40,561 nt of DNA from an uncultured Bacteroidales bacterium (GCA_902779535.1 CACZBX010000016.1:1-40561); one strand, 5' to 3'. Positions 7,968 to 17,697 are shown, counted from the stretch's first letter. Translations and numbers: made by a program. The notes: generated by a model not told the origin, from the sequence alone.

Positions 7968-9176
7968 ATGAAAAAGTATTCGATGGTGAAAAGGGAATAT
8001 CTTGTTCCTTTTGTGTTGGTGACAACCTTATTCTTCCTATGGGGATTTGCAAGAGCTATCTTGGATGTATTGAATAAACATTTCCAAAATGAGTTGAATA
8101 TTTCAATAACCCAGTCGGCTTGGATCCAGGTCACGACTTATTTGGGATATTTCTTGATGGCTATCCCTGCCGGATTATACATTAATCGGAATGGATATCG
8201 AAAAGGCGTTGTGCTTGGATTGATCTTGTTTGGTGCCGGTGCCTTGTTGTTTATACCGGGAACATATATGGAAACATATTATGCTTTTCTGGTTTGCTTA
8301 TTTATCATAGGATGTGGCTTGACATTTCTGGAAACAGCTGCCAATCCTTATGTGACCGAGTTAGGAGTGCCCGAAACATCCACCAGTCGCCTGAATCTGT
8401 CTCAATCATTCAATGGGTTAGGTAGCTTATTTGCTACGTTCGTGATTGGACAGTTCTTCTTCAATTCAGATGAAACAGGGAATGCGGTCGTTCCTTATTC
8501 CATCTTAGGAGCACTCGTATTATGTATTGCCGTTATTTTCTCTCAAGTACCCCTACCAGAGATTAAGCATGAAGAAGATGCCCAGATGTCCTCTACCAAT
8601 GGCTGGAAGAATATCAGGCGTTTGTTTACTTCCCATCATTTATTTGTTTTCGGTCTTTTCTCGTTGTTGGCATATGAAGTAGCTGAGATCTCCATTAACA
8701 GCTATTTCATCAACTTTGTGACCGGGGAAGGATGGATGAACGATAACTTGGCATCTATTATTCTGACTTGTGCGTTGGCATTCTTCATGGTCGGTCGTTT
8801 TGCCGGTAGCTGGATCATGCAGAAGGTGAGAGCAGAAAAAATGTTGATGATTTGTGCTGCCGGAACAGTGATATGTATGATTCTTGTCTTAATGGATTTA
8901 GGGAAGATCTCACTGATAGCATTAGTGGCTAACTATTTCTTCGAAGCGATCATGTTCCCTACAATCTTCTCACTGGCCTTAGTCGGCTTAAGAAGTCTTA
9001 CCAAGAGTGCTTCATCTTTGCTGATGATGACACCGGTTGGTGGCTGCGGCTTCCTGTTGATGGGTATCATTGCCGATCGCACTGATCTAGTGACTCCATT
9101 CTATATCCCGTTGCTTGGGTATACCATCATACTTATCTATGCGATCGTGTTGGTTCGAAGATGGAAACGGAGATAA
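7968..9176 (+). CDS. MFS transporter, FHS (fucose permease-like) family
   Basis: Twelve-helix major facilitator protein of 402 residues, resembling L-fucose/glucose/galactose-proton symporters. LFFLWGFARAILDVLNKHFQ near residues 19-38 parallels the first helix of FucP, with an Asp at the place of FucP D46. FLETAANPYV near 120 carries the Glu equivalent of FucP E135. Both residues serve proton or sugar coupling in FucP, so a proton-driven uptake role is likely. The substrate is unknown; it could be a hexose or the polyol used by the upstream genes. It begins four bases after the HAD gene and is last in the run, followed by a hairpin terminator. Confidence 0.85.
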   Translation: MKKYSMVKREYLVPFVLVTTLFFLWGFARAILDVLNKHFQNELNISITQSAWIQVTTYLGYFLMAIPAGLYINRNGYRKGVVLGLILFGAGALLFIPGTYMETYYAFLVCLFIIGCGLTFLETAANPYVTELGVPETSTSRLNLSQSFNGLGSLFATFVIGQFFFNSDETGNAVVPYSILGALVLCIAVIFSQVPLPEIKHEEDAQMSSTNGWKNIRRLFTSHHLFVFGLFSLLAYEVAEISINSYFINFVTGEGWMNDNLASIILTCALAFFMVGRFAGSWIMQKVRAEKMLMICAAGTVICMILVLMDLGKISLIALVANYFFEAIMFPTIFSLALVGLRSLTKSASSLLMMTPVGGCGFLLMGIIADRTDLVTPFYIPLLGYTIILIYAIVLVRRWKRR

Positions 9177-9214
9177 TATAAATAAGGTGCAGAATTTTCT
9201 GTACCTTATTTATA
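9177..9214. terminator. Bidirectional hairpin terminator between convergent genes
   Basis: A 16-bp stem (TATAAATAAGGTGCAG at 9177-9192 against 9199-9214, one G-T pair) closes a six-base AATTTT loop. It starts immediately after the transporter stop and faces the PfkB gene on the other strand, so it can stop both. Confidence 0.75.
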
Positions 9215-9236
9215 TATAGTAACGGAAACGATAACA

Positions 9237-10133
9237 TTATAAGCGTTCCGGTTTACAATTGCTTTCTTTAATGAGATTCCACACTTCTTGCTCTGTTCCT
9301 TGGAACGGTCCTGAGTTTTCCTGGTTTAACGTGGACATAGCGGCAGCAAAACAACCGGCTTCCTCGTAAGAAGCACCTTTGTTTCGCATATACAAGTAGC
9401 CTGTAGCATAGGTATCACCACATCCAGTGGCATCAACAATCTTCTTTCGTGGATATGCAGGGATCTTGTAAAGCTGGTCGTTCACATAGATAATGGATCC
9501 AAGACTACCTAATGTGACAAGCACTTCTTTTACGCCCCATTTACCTAATTGTTTGGCTGCTTCAATAGGGTCGGAGTATCCGGTTAAGACATCCATCTCG
9601 TACTCATTGACTTTTAATATATCAATGTACTTCATGGCTTCTTTCTTATCCGGCCAGTCGACGGCAAATACTTTTTCTCCACGAACTTCACGTAGATAGC
9701 CTTGAACATCAACGCTGAGGATTCCTTTTCCTGATAGGTATTTGATGACATCCAAAGAGAAGTCATCGCTGAGCAAACTGCCTAAGTGAAAGATTCGTGA
9801 CTCAATATCTTGAAGGTCTTCCACACGAAATGGATCAGCCTTGGCCAACACGCGTTGTGTACGGTTATCTTGATTGATGCCGTATGTGTTTTCAAAATAA
9901 ACAGTCTGTTTGCTGGGGATGACTTTTACTTTAATGCCTCTGGAGCGGATGTCCTCGACAGCTTTCATTTCGCTTTCAGCCAGAGACGTTACCAATTCAA
10001 AATGTTTATAATTGTCCAGATGACTGATTCCGTGCGCAAAGTAATATGCAGTACCACCTGGGAGATATGTCACCGACTTTGGTGTGACAATCTTATCTAA
10101 GGTTATATGCCCTAGGCAACAAATTTCATTCAT
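9237..10133 (-). CDS. PfkB-family carbohydrate/nucleoside kinase
   Basis: Ribokinase-like kinase of 298 residues that should phosphorylate a sugar, polyol or nucleoside with ATP. The N-terminal glycine motif is LPGGTAYYFA (about 24-33). The C-terminal signature DATGCGDTYATG has the catalytic base at D240, and VTLGSLGSI lies in the nucleotide-binding part. The cysteine in GCGD is an accepted variant. The start at 10133 (MNEICCLGHIT) was chosen over an upstream frame extension with no family features. It converges on the transporter gene. A role in phosphorylating a substrate imported by that transporter is possible but unproven, as the families cover ribose, fructose, inositol, adenosine and others. 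Confidence 0.8.
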   Translation of the reverse strand: MNEICCLGHITLDKIVTPKSVTYLPGGTAYYFAHGISHLDNYKHFELVTSLAESEMKAVEDIRSRGIKVKVIPSKQTVYFENTYGINQDNRTQRVLAKADPFRVEDLQDIESRIFHLGSLLSDDFSLDVIKYLSGKGILSVDVQGYLREVRGEKVFAVDWPDKKEAMKYIDILKVNEYEMDVLTGYSDPIEAAKQLGKWGVKEVLVTLGSLGSIIYVNDQLYKIPAYPRKKIVDATGCGDTYATGYLYMRNKGASYEEAGCFAAAMSTLNQENSGPFQGTEQEVWNLIKESNCKPERL

Positions 10134-10161
10134 TTTATTTTCCTTGTTGAAACAAAGTTCA

Positions 10162-10169
10162 CAAAGATA
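10162..10169 (-). promoter_or_regulatory. Putative -7 box for the PfkB gene
   Basis: On the minus strand the sequence reads TATCTTTG, a match to TAnnTTTG, 29 bases upstream of the start codon. No well-spaced -33 box is obvious. Confidence 0.45.
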
Positions 10170-10384
10170 CAAAAAACTTTCAATCGACAGCGCAATATGT
10201 CTTATTTTCTTTACATCGTTTAGAATGTTGTTTGGATAAGTATTTATTGATGTCCAACATTACCAGTGTTTTGTCTTTTTGCACACCGAAAGGCTCTTGT
10301 CTTGCTGGAAATGGTTTTTTTTGTATCATTCTGTAAGGTTGCGATGCTTTGAATATGTTAAAACTTGAAGAAAAATATAAATTA

Positions 10385-10417
10385 TTGATTAAGAATAGAG
10401 AAATATCCCTATATTTG
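10385..10417 (+). promoter_or_regulatory. Putative susC promoter
   Basis: TATATTTG at 10410-10417 is a perfect TAnnTTTG -7 box. TTG at 10385-10387 could be the -33 element, although the 22-base spacing is slightly long. Transcription would start near 10424, giving a leader of about 100 bases before susC. Confidence 0.55.
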
Positions 10418-10522
10418 CAACCGCTAAAATTAGGGGAATAGAACTATTCTATTTTATTCATGGTTCTTTATATTTACATAAGGAATTATCGCATGAGAAC
10501 AACTTAATTTTTATACTATAAT

Positions 10523-13500
10523 ATGAGAAAAGGTTTAATTAACGTGATTGGTGCAGCATGTTTAAGTTTGTTGTTGGCTGTACCAGCGCAAAGTATGGCA
10601 GCTGTGAACGGAATGAACGGCGTTGCATCCGTCCAGCAGACTCGTACCGTGAAAGGACACATCGCTGACGATGCAGGTGAGCCTGTTATTGGTGCTAGTA
10701 TTTTGGAGAAAGGAACGACCAACGGTACCATTACCGATATCGATGGTAACTTCCAGCTAAATGTAGGCAATGATGCTGTTTTGGTAATCAGCTATATCGG
10801 TTATCAGACTCAGGAATTGGCCGCTACGGATAATATGAATATTGTTCTACATGAAGAAACTTCTGTTTTGAACGAGGTTGTAGTAGTAGGTTACGGTAGC
10901 ATGCGTCGTAAGGATGTGACCAGTGCTATTACTACCATTCAACGTGATGACTTGAACCAAGGTGTTTTCGCTGACCCTGCTTCCATGTTGCAAGGTAAGG
11001 TTGCCGGTTTGACCATCACTTCTACAGGTGACCCGACAAGTACAGGTTCTATCACACTTCGTGGTGCTTCTTCATTGCGCCAAGGTGATGCTATGGAACC
11101 ATACTATGTCATTGATGGGATTCCTGGTGTAGACATCTCAATGGTTGCCCCTGATGATATCGAAAGCATCGACGTTCTTCGTGATGCTACAGCTACGGCT
11201 ATCTACGGTTCGAAGGCTGCTAATGGTGTCATCATTATCACGACGAAGAGTGGTAAGGAAGGTCGTACCAATGTTTCATACAATGCTTACGTTGCTATCG
11301 ACAATGCATTGAAGACTTTGGATATGGCTACTGCATCCCAACTTCGTGCTTCTGGTGAGGTGGTTGAGGATGAAGGTGCCAACACAGACTGGCAGAAAGA
11401 AGTTCTCCGTACTGGTTTAAGCCACAATCATAATTTGGCTATCAATGGTGGCTCACAGCAGACAAAGTACAATGCTTCTTTGAACTACATGAACCGTGAC
11501 GGTGTTATCCGTGGTACTTCGATGAACCGCGTTAATGCACGTGCTTTGGTTACTACAAATGTCTTGAAGGATCGTCTGACTCTTTCTGCAGGCGTTAACG
11601 CTATGCAGAGCAAAGACCATAACGTTCCTAAAGACCCAGACGGTGCTTCTGTTCTGGACGCTATGAACTATTTCTCACCGACTAATCCTGTTCGTAATGC
11701 AGATGGCTCTTGGTTCCGTAGCTACATTGGTTCACAGAACTACAACCCAATGGCTATGATTTATGAAGACAACAATGATACGGTGACAAAGCGTCTCCAG
11801 TTTATTGGCAAGGCTTCATTGAAGATTGTTGATGGCTTGGTATGGAATGCGAACTACAGCTATAATGCCCATCAGTATAACTACAGCTATTATAATAGTC
11901 AGAAATCTCAGCTCGTAGAAGGTTATGATGGTAAGGCTTACCGCCAGACTCGTTCAGGTGAGGATCAGACTTTTGAAACTTATGCTAACTTCGACAAGAC
12001 TTTCAACATGGCTCACCGCTTAGGTTTGATGGCCGGTTATTCTTGGGAGGAAAGAATGAAGGATGATGGTTTCGGTGTTGCTGTTTATGATTTCTTTGAT
12101 GATTATCTCCTTTACAACAACATGGGATTTGCTCATCACATGAGTGATAATACGGGCATGAACGCCGATGTAGACGGTGGTAACAAGACAACCGTTCGAA
12201 ACATCTCTTTCTATGGTCGTGTGAACTATTCTTATAATGGTAAGTATATGTTGCAGGCAACAATCCGTCGTGATGGTTCTTCTGTATTTGGTAAGAATCA
12301 CCGCTGGGGTACGTTCCCATCAGTCAGCGTTGCATGGAACATTGCTGAAGAAGATTTCATGAAGTCGAGCATCTTCGATCAGTTGAAGCTGCGTGCAGGT
12401 TACGGTATCAGTGGTAACGCTCTCGGTTTCGATGCTTATACAGCGATCTCTACTTATGTATTGGATAAAAAAGGTAGTTTCGATTACATCAACTCAGACG
12501 GTACAGTCTCTAAGTACTATAAGATTAATGTCGCTAAGAATGCGAACCCTGACCTGAAGTGGGAGAGCACAGGTATGTTGAATATCGGTCTTGACTTTGC
12601 ATTGCTTCACAGTCGCCTGAGTGGTAGCATCGAGGTTTATAGTAAGAAGACAAAAGACTTGATCTGGGATTATCCTGTTTCTACAAACATCTATCCGGTC
12701 GGCACGATGACTGCTAACGTAGGTAACATCACCAATACTGGTATTGAGTTCACATTGAACGCAGTTCCTGTTCAGACAAAGGACTTCACTTGGCAAAGCA
12801 CGTTAAACTTGTCACACAACAAGAATAAAGTTGACAAGTTGACCAACTCTACTTACAGCGTTCCTTATATCGACTGGGGTGATCCTCGTATTGCCGGTAT
12901 CTCGGCTAACGGAACAGTTGAGCGTATTCTCGAAGGTGAGTCGTTAGGTACATTCTGGACTTATGAATGGGCTGGTTATGACGCTGACGGTAATTCTTTG
13001 TTCTACGTACACGATGCTGAGACTGGCAAACGTACAGGTGAAACGACGACCGATCCTCAGGTAAAGGATAAAACAAAGGTTGGTTGCGCTATGCCTAAGT
13101 TGACTTACGGATGGAACAACAACTTGAGCTACAAGAACTGGTCGTTGACAGCATTCTTCCAAGGAATGTTAGGCAACAAGATCATGAACGGTACACGCGC
13201 TCACTACAGTAGCCGCAGCTTGCTCTCAGGTGGTAAGAACGTATTGGCAGATGCTCTTGCTGATTCTCATTTCAAGAGTGACCCACGTTATAATGTTCCT
13301 TCAGATCGTTATTTGGAGAAAGGTGATTACTTGCGCTTGAAAACCTTGACAATTGGTTATACATTCAAGGACTTGAATGAATGGGCTCAGAGTATTCAGG
13401 TTTATGCTACAGCAAACAACCTGCTTACGCTTACAGGTTATAAAGGTTTGGACCCAGAAGTTTATCTTGGTGGCTTGCAACCGGGCTTGGATGTTCGTGA

Positions 13501-13555
13501 AACATTCTACCCTCAAACACGTTCATTTATGTTTGGCGTAAAGGTTAACTTCTAA
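10523..13555 (+). CDS. SusC/RagA-type TonB-linked outer membrane protein
   Basis: Outer-membrane beta-barrel of 1010 residues that imports a ligand, usually an oligosaccharide, captured by its SusD partner, with energy from TonB. A signal peptide (about 1-27) is followed by a carboxypeptidase-regulatory-like domain (TVKGHIADDAGEPVIGASI, about 42-110), the SusC-typical LNEVVVVGYGSMRRKDVTSA segment, a plug with YVIDGIPG and AIYGSKAANGVIIITTKSG (about 190-243), then the barrel. The chain ends FMFGVKVNF, with a terminal Phe as expected. Codon use is strongly biased (CGT, GGT, GCT, AAC), which suggests high expression. It is followed 19 bases later by susD. The neighbouring GH92 enzyme points to mannose-containing glycans. 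Confidence 0.93.
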   Translation: MRKGLINVIGAACLSLLLAVPAQSMAAVNGMNGVASVQQTRTVKGHIADDAGEPVIGASILEKGTTNGTITDIDGNFQLNVGNDAVLVISYIGYQTQELAATDNMNIVLHEETSVLNEVVVVGYGSMRRKDVTSAITTIQRDDLNQGVFADPASMLQGKVAGLTITSTGDPTSTGSITLRGASSLRQGDAMEPYYVIDGIPGVDISMVAPDDIESIDVLRDATATAIYGSKAANGVIIITTKSGKEGRTNVSYNAYVAIDNALKTLDMATASQLRASGEVVEDEGANTDWQKEVLRTGLSHNHNLAINGGSQQTKYNASLNYMNRDGVIRGTSMNRVNARALVTTNVLKDRLTLSAGVNAMQSKDHNVPKDPDGASVLDAMNYFSPTNPVRNADGSWFRSYIGSQNYNPMAMIYEDNNDTVTKRLQFIGKASLKIVDGLVWNANYSYNAHQYNYSYYNSQKSQLVEGYDGKAYRQTRSGEDQTFETYANFDKTFNMAHRLGLMAGYSWEERMKDDGFGVAVYDFFDDYLLYNNMGFAHHMSDNTGMNADVDGGNKTTVRNISFYGRVNYSYNGKYMLQATIRRDGSSVFGKNHRWGTFPSVSVAWNIAEEDFMKSSIFDQLKLRAGYGISGNALGFDAYTAISTYVLDKKGSFDYINSDGTVSKYYKINVAKNANPDLKWESTGMLNIGLDFALLHSRLSGSIEVYSKKTKDLIWDYPVSTNIYPVGTMTANVGNITNTGIEFTLNAVPVQTKDFTWQSTLNLSHNKNKVDKLTNSTYSVPYIDWGDPRIAGISANGTVERILEGESLGTFWTYEWAGYDADGNSLFYVHDAETGKRTGETTTDPQVKDKTKVGCAMPKLTYGWNNNLSYKNWSLTAFFQGMLGNKIMNGTRAHYSSRSLLSGGKNVLADALADSHFKSDPRYNVPSDRYLEKGDYLRLKTLTIGYTFKDLNEWAQSIQVYATANNLLTLTGYKGLDPEVYLGGLQPGLDVRETFYPQTRSFMFGVKVNF

Positions 13556-13560
13556 AATCA

Positions 13561-13567
13561 AAGGAGG
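13561..13567 (+). promoter_or_regulatory. Strong Shine-Dalgarno site before susD
   Basis: AAGGAGG lies seven bases before the susD ATG. Such a complete anti-SD match is uncommon in Bacteroidota, whose ribosomes rarely rely on it, and contrasts with most other starts in this window. Confidence 0.6.
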
Positions 13568-13574
13568 AATTGAA

Positions 13575-15260
13575 ATGAAAAAGAATATTAGATTATATCT
13601 CACTGCTGTCGTTTGTGCATTGGTTTCTTTCAGTTGCACAGATTTGGATGTTAACGTAGAATCGCAGTATACTTCTTATCCGGATTCACCTCAGGCTGTT
13701 GAGGCTCAGATGGCAGATGTATATTTCCATTTGCGTGGAACATTAGGACGTCGTTATATGGAAGCTCAGGCTTTGGCTTCTGACGAATGGGTTGGTATCA
13801 GCTTCGATGGTGACTATTACGACAGCGGTACTTATGCTCACACTTGTTTGCACAACTTCATCGCTGATGACCCAAGTATCGGTTGGTACGATGATGTGGC
13901 TGCCGGTATTACGAAGGCTAATCGCGTTATCATGACTATCGGTGATGAGAATCCTGCTTCACTGGCTCCGGCTCGCGCAATGCGTGCTTACTATCATTGG
14001 ATTTTGATGGATAGCTATGGTGATGTTCCTATCTTGGATGCTATCCCTGAAGAAGGTCAGGCCATCGAACGTCAGCCGCGTGCAGAGGTTGCCCGTTGGA
14101 TTGAAAGTGAGTTGTTGGAAATCATTCCTCTGCTGTCAGAAGAAAACAATGTCGCTACTTATGGTAAACCGAATAAATGGATGGCTGAGGCTCTTCTCGT
14201 TAAACTGTACATCAACTGGCCGGTTTATACAGCAAGCAATGTGACTGCTTACGATGCAAACAACTATAGCAACGAACACCTGAACGACGTCGTTAAGTAC
14301 TGTGATGAGATCATCAACAGTGGTCTCTTCGACTTGGCTGCCGGCGCTAACGGTTATCGCTCAAAGTTCTTCCCAAACAACGGTTATCAAGTAAAGGACT
14401 TTATCTATGCGATGCCTTACGATGCAGTAACCGCTCAAGGTTTCCAATATAGTCGCCCACGTATCTGGCGTCAGGGACGTAACGATGGTGATGGTGGCCC
14501 AGGTTACTTCGGTAGCGATATCGGTCAGTCAACTGGTGGTAACTTCTCAATGACTCCTGAAATGGCCGACTTGTTTACACTTGAAGGGGACGACCGTAAT
14601 GAGAATATCTTGGCTGGTCAGATCTATATGTTCGATCCGACTACTTATGCTAAGACCTCTACACCATATAAATATAAAGGCGAAGAAATCTCCTTGGAGA
14701 AAACAATTACACTGAAGGAAAAGGATAGCGAAGGCAACTGGATTGACCCGACAATTCTGAATACTGGTAAGGATGTTCACGGTTGGAGCCAAGGTTATAA
14801 GGCTGTAAAGTACTTTGTTATCGCTGACGACTTCCGTAATGGTCGTAATCAGAGCAATGACTTGCCTATCTTCCGTTATGCTGATATCCTTTTGACAAAG
14901 GCTGAAGCAATTGTTCGCGGCGCAAGTGCAACGAACGGACAGACTGCTCAAAGCTTGTTCAACATGATTCGTGAGTATGTTCACGCCCCATTACTGGAAG
15001 GTACTCCGACGTTGAAGGATATTCTGGATGAGCGTGGCCGTGAGTTCTTTGATGAGAACTGGCGTCGTAACGATATGATTCGTTTCGGAACATTCGAGGA
15101 TGACTACGGTTTCCATACTCGTCAGTGGGCTGACTATCGCAATGGTGGTGCGATCACTCCATTCCCAACTGCACGCTTCGACAAGGAATGTCGTATCTTC
15201 CCAATTCCGACTGGAACATTGAACAATAATACAAACTGGAAACAGAACGCTGGTTATTAA
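13575..15260 (+). CDS. SusD/RagB-type surface glycan-binding lipoprotein
   Basis: Surface lipoprotein of 561 residues that forms the lid of the SusC transporter and binds the glycan. The signal ends VSFSC with the lipidated cysteine at C21. SusD features are visible: an N-terminal TPR-like helical part including MRAYYHWILMDSYGDVPIL (about 137-155), and the C-terminal IFRYADILLTKAEAI and LDERGREFFDENWRRNDMIRFG segments characteristic of RagB/SusD. Biased codon use matches susC. It is translated from a strong SD site 19 bases after susC and followed by a terminator. The sugar ligand cannot be deduced from sequence alone. Confidence 0.93.
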   Translation: MKKNIRLYLTAVVCALVSFSCTDLDVNVESQYTSYPDSPQAVEAQMADVYFHLRGTLGRRYMEAQALASDEWVGISFDGDYYDSGTYAHTCLHNFIADDPSIGWYDDVAAGITKANRVIMTIGDENPASLAPARAMRAYYHWILMDSYGDVPILDAIPEEGQAIERQPRAEVARWIESELLEIIPLLSEENNVATYGKPNKWMAEALLVKLYINWPVYTASNVTAYDANNYSNEHLNDVVKYCDEIINSGLFDLAAGANGYRSKFFPNNGYQVKDFIYAMPYDAVTAQGFQYSRPRIWRQGRNDGDGGPGYFGSDIGQSTGGNFSMTPEMADLFTLEGDDRNENILAGQIYMFDPTTYAKTSTPYKYKGEEISLEKTITLKEKDSEGNWIDPTILNTGKDVHGWSQGYKAVKYFVIADDFRNGRNQSNDLPIFRYADILLTKAEAIVRGASATNGQTAQSLFNMIREYVHAPLLEGTPTLKDILDERGREFFDENWRRNDMIRFGTFEDDYGFHTRQWADYRNGGAITPFPTARFDKECRIFPIPTGTLNNNTNWKQNAGY

Positions 15261-15305
15261 TTTCGGATGAAATAATGTAATTACTCAATTTTTTGAGTAT
15301 CTTCG

Positions 15306-15348
15306 GGACAGATTCTTTTTATTCTATAAAGGAATCTGTCCTTTTTTT
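15306..15348 (+). terminator. Rho-independent terminator after susD
   Basis: A perfect 10-bp stem GGACAGATTC (15306-15315) and its complement (15332-15341) is followed by seven T. A weaker hairpin ACTCAA-TTTT-TTGAGT precedes it at 15283-15298. GH92 lies just downstream, so the site probably lowers GH92 expression relative to susCD. Confidence 0.85.
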
Positions 15349-15373
15349 GTATGTACTCTTTAAACTATAAGAT

Positions 15374-17629
15374 ATGAAAAGGCTAATTTGGGGAGTGACC
15401 CTCATTCTATCATTTTTTCTTTGGGCTTGCCAACCTGTTTCCATAGAGAAAGAACCAGTGGATTATGTGAATCCGTATATTGGCAATATCAGTCATCTGT
15501 TAGTACCTACGTTCGCTACGGTACAATTGCCAAACAGCATGCTTCGGGTTTATCCGGAACGGGCAGATTATACGACAGAGATGGTGAATGGATTGCCGGT
15601 GATCGTAACCAATCACCGTGAGCGCTCCGCTTTTAATATCAGCCCTTACCAAGGCGATCGGCCCAAGCCGATTGTTGCGGTGAATTATGATCACGAACAC
15701 CTGACTCCTTATTATTATGATATTGAATTGGATGATAATCAGATGCAGGCCCGTTATGCCTTGTCGCACCAAAGTGCCATCTACGAACTGAATTTTTATG
15801 AAACCGACCAACCGGTTTATGTCATGTTTAACTCACGTAACGGCAAGATGTCGTTTCATGATGGTATCCTGAGTGGTTATCAGCGATTGTCTGAAAACAC
15901 AAATGTTTATGTGGCTATTGAAATAGAACAACAACCTCAATCCATAGGTGCCTTGAAAGGACATTTTGTGGTTTCTACATTGGATACAGCTGAGGGCAAC
16001 AATGCTTGTATTGCCGCTCGCTTTGCGAATGATGTGAAACAAGTCCGTTTACGCTATGGCGTTTCCTTTATCAGTGAGGAACAAGCCTTGAAGAACTTAC
16101 GCCGCGAACTGACAGATTATGATGTGGACGCCTTGGCTGCCAAAGGCCGAAAGGTGTGGAACGAAACGTTGTCCAATATTCAGGTGGAAGGAGGAACGGA
16201 CGATGAGAAGACGGTATTCTATACTTCTTACTATCGTACGTTTGAGCGACCGATCTGTATGAGCGAAGATGGACGCTACTTCAGTGCTTTCGATGGGAAA
16301 GTGCATGAAGATGGTGGTACACCTTTCTATACGGATGACTGGATTTGGGATACTTATCGGGCAGCTCATCCGCTAAGAGCCATGATTCAACCCGACAAAG
16401 AAGAGGCTATCATTGAGTCTTATTTGTTGATGGCCGAACAGATGGGTACCGGATGGTTGCCTACGTTCCCTGAAGTAACAGGCGATTCCCGCCGGATGAA
16501 CAGTAACCATGGCATCGCCATGCTGGCAGATGCACTCTACAAAGGGCTGAAAGTAGATGGGGAACGGGCTTTTGAATATTCACGAAAGGCGCTGGAAGAA
16601 AAGACGTTGGCTCCATGGTCGGGGAATCCTGCTGGATGGATTGATGCTTTCTATAAGGAACATGGATATATACCGGCATTGAAGGAGGGTGAAAAGGAAA
16701 TGGATCCGAATGTCTCGGAGTTTGAGAAACGCCAGCCTGTAGCAGTTACCTTAGGCACTTCATACGATGAGTGGTGTCTTTCGCGGATCGCCTCGTTCAT
16801 CGGGAAGAAGGAAGAGGCGGCCCGATACCTGGAATTGTCGCATAACTATCGGAACTTATTTAATGAGGAAACACGCTTCTTCCATCCGAAAGATGCAGAA
16901 GGAAACTTCATCCAGCCGTTCGACTATCGGTTCTCTGGTGGTATAGGTGCGAGAGAAGCCTATGATGAAAACAACGGATGGACCTATCGGTGGGATGTGC
17001 AGCATAACATTGCCGACTTGATTAATTTGATGGGAGGACGAGAACAATTCGTCGAGAGCCTGGACCAGACCTTTGCTGAGCCTTTGGGTAAGGGGAAATG
17101 GAGTTTCTTCATGCAGTTGCCTGATCAGACGGGCAATGTAGGACAGTTTACCATGGCAAACGAACCATCATTGCATATACCTTATTTATATAATTATGCC
17201 GGTCAGCCATGGAAAACGCAGAAACGTATCCGCCAGTTGCTGAAGACATGGTTCAGAAACGATGTGATGGGCGTACCTGGTGATGAGGATGGAGGAGGCC
17301 TGACCTCGTTTGTCGTGTATTCGTGTATGGGCTTGTATCCGGTGACTCCTGGTTTCCCTGCTTATAACATCGGCAGTCCGATATTTTCTTCTTCCAAGAT
17401 TAAACTTCCGAATGGCAAGACTTTTGAGGTAAAAGCTTTGAACGCGTCGGAGGAGAACAAGTATATTCAGAAAGCATCACTGAATGGTGAGGAATGGAAC
17501 AAACCTTGGCTGAGCCATGAAGATTTGATGAAAGGTGGTGTCCTCGAACTTGTAATGGGTAATCATCCTAATAAACAATGGGGTAGCGACCGTTCGGCAG
17601 TTCCTCCTTCGGCTGATGTTGAACGATGA
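15374..17629 (+). CDS. GH92 family alpha-mannosidase, lipoprotein
   Basis: Exo-acting, calcium-dependent alpha-mannosidase family enzyme of 751 residues. The signal peptide ends LWAC (C19), so it is a lipoprotein. Visible GH92 motifs are TPFYTDDWIWDTYR (about 316-329), SGNPAGWIDAFY (416-427), GTSYDEW, YDENNGWTYRWD with E532 at the place of the catalytic acid (BT3990 E533), NEPSLHIPYLYNYAG (596-610) and GDEDGGG with D637 and D639 matching the catalytic-base pair (BT3990 D642/D644). The linkage preference (alpha-1,2, 1,3, 1,4 or 1,6) cannot be assigned. It starts 26 bases after a terminator and completes a three-gene glycan locus with susC and susD; no locus regulator is present in the window. 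Confidence 0.9.
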   Translation: MKRLIWGVTLILSFFLWACQPVSIEKEPVDYVNPYIGNISHLLVPTFATVQLPNSMLRVYPERADYTTEMVNGLPVIVTNHRERSAFNISPYQGDRPKPIVAVNYDHEHLTPYYYDIELDDNQMQARYALSHQSAIYELNFYETDQPVYVMFNSRNGKMSFHDGILSGYQRLSENTNVYVAIEIEQQPQSIGALKGHFVVSTLDTAEGNNACIAARFANDVKQVRLRYGVSFISEEQALKNLRRELTDYDVDALAAKGRKVWNETLSNIQVEGGTDDEKTVFYTSYYRTFERPICMSEDGRYFSAFDGKVHEDGGTPFYTDDWIWDTYRAAHPLRAMIQPDKEEAIIESYLLMAEQMGTGWLPTFPEVTGDSRRMNSNHGIAMLADALYKGLKVDGERAFEYSRKALEEKTLAPWSGNPAGWIDAFYKEHGYIPALKEGEKEMDPNVSEFEKRQPVAVTLGTSYDEWCLSRIASFIGKKEEAARYLELSHNYRNLFNEETRFFHPKDAEGNFIQPFDYRFSGGIGAREAYDENNGWTYRWDVQHNIADLINLMGGREQFVESLDQTFAEPLGKGKWSFFMQLPDQTGNVGQFTMANEPSLHIPYLYNYAGQPWKTQKRIRQLLKTWFRNDVMGVPGDEDGGGLTSFVVYSCMGLYPVTPGFPAYNIGSPIFSSSKIKLPNGKTFEVKALNASEENKYIQKASLNGEEWNKPWLSHEDLMKGGVLELVMGNHPNKQWGSDRSAVPPSADVER

Positions 17630-17666
17630 ACAAAGAAAGGAAGAATGATAAAAACTGCCAAAATTA

Positions 17667-17697
17667 CTTGATTTATCAAAGCTTATTTGTAATTTTG
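17667..17697 (+). promoter_or_regulatory. Promoter of the sigma-54 activator-lptE-secG operon
   Basis: CTTG at 17667-17670 and TAATTTTG at 17690-17697 are spaced by 19 bases, a good fit to the Bacteroidota sigma-ABfr promoter. The predicted start lies near 17704, so the leader is very short. The SD-like AGGAG precedes the ATG at 17721. Confidence 0.6.

Larger units (their letters stand above)
10134..10522. other. Divergent intergenic region, 389 bp
   Basis: AT-rich region between the divergent PfkB and susC genes. It holds a promoter box for each direction. An interrupted inverted repeat TTGGA-N16-TCCAA lies around 10234-10258 and a short hairpin (AATAGA/TCTATT) around 10437-10453 in the susC leader. 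No ORF or RNA gene was recognised. Confidence 0.6.

Noticed and set aside
14547-14984. 145-codon antisense frame inside susD
   Set aside because: It overlaps a clear SusD coding region and has no recognisable domain or start context.
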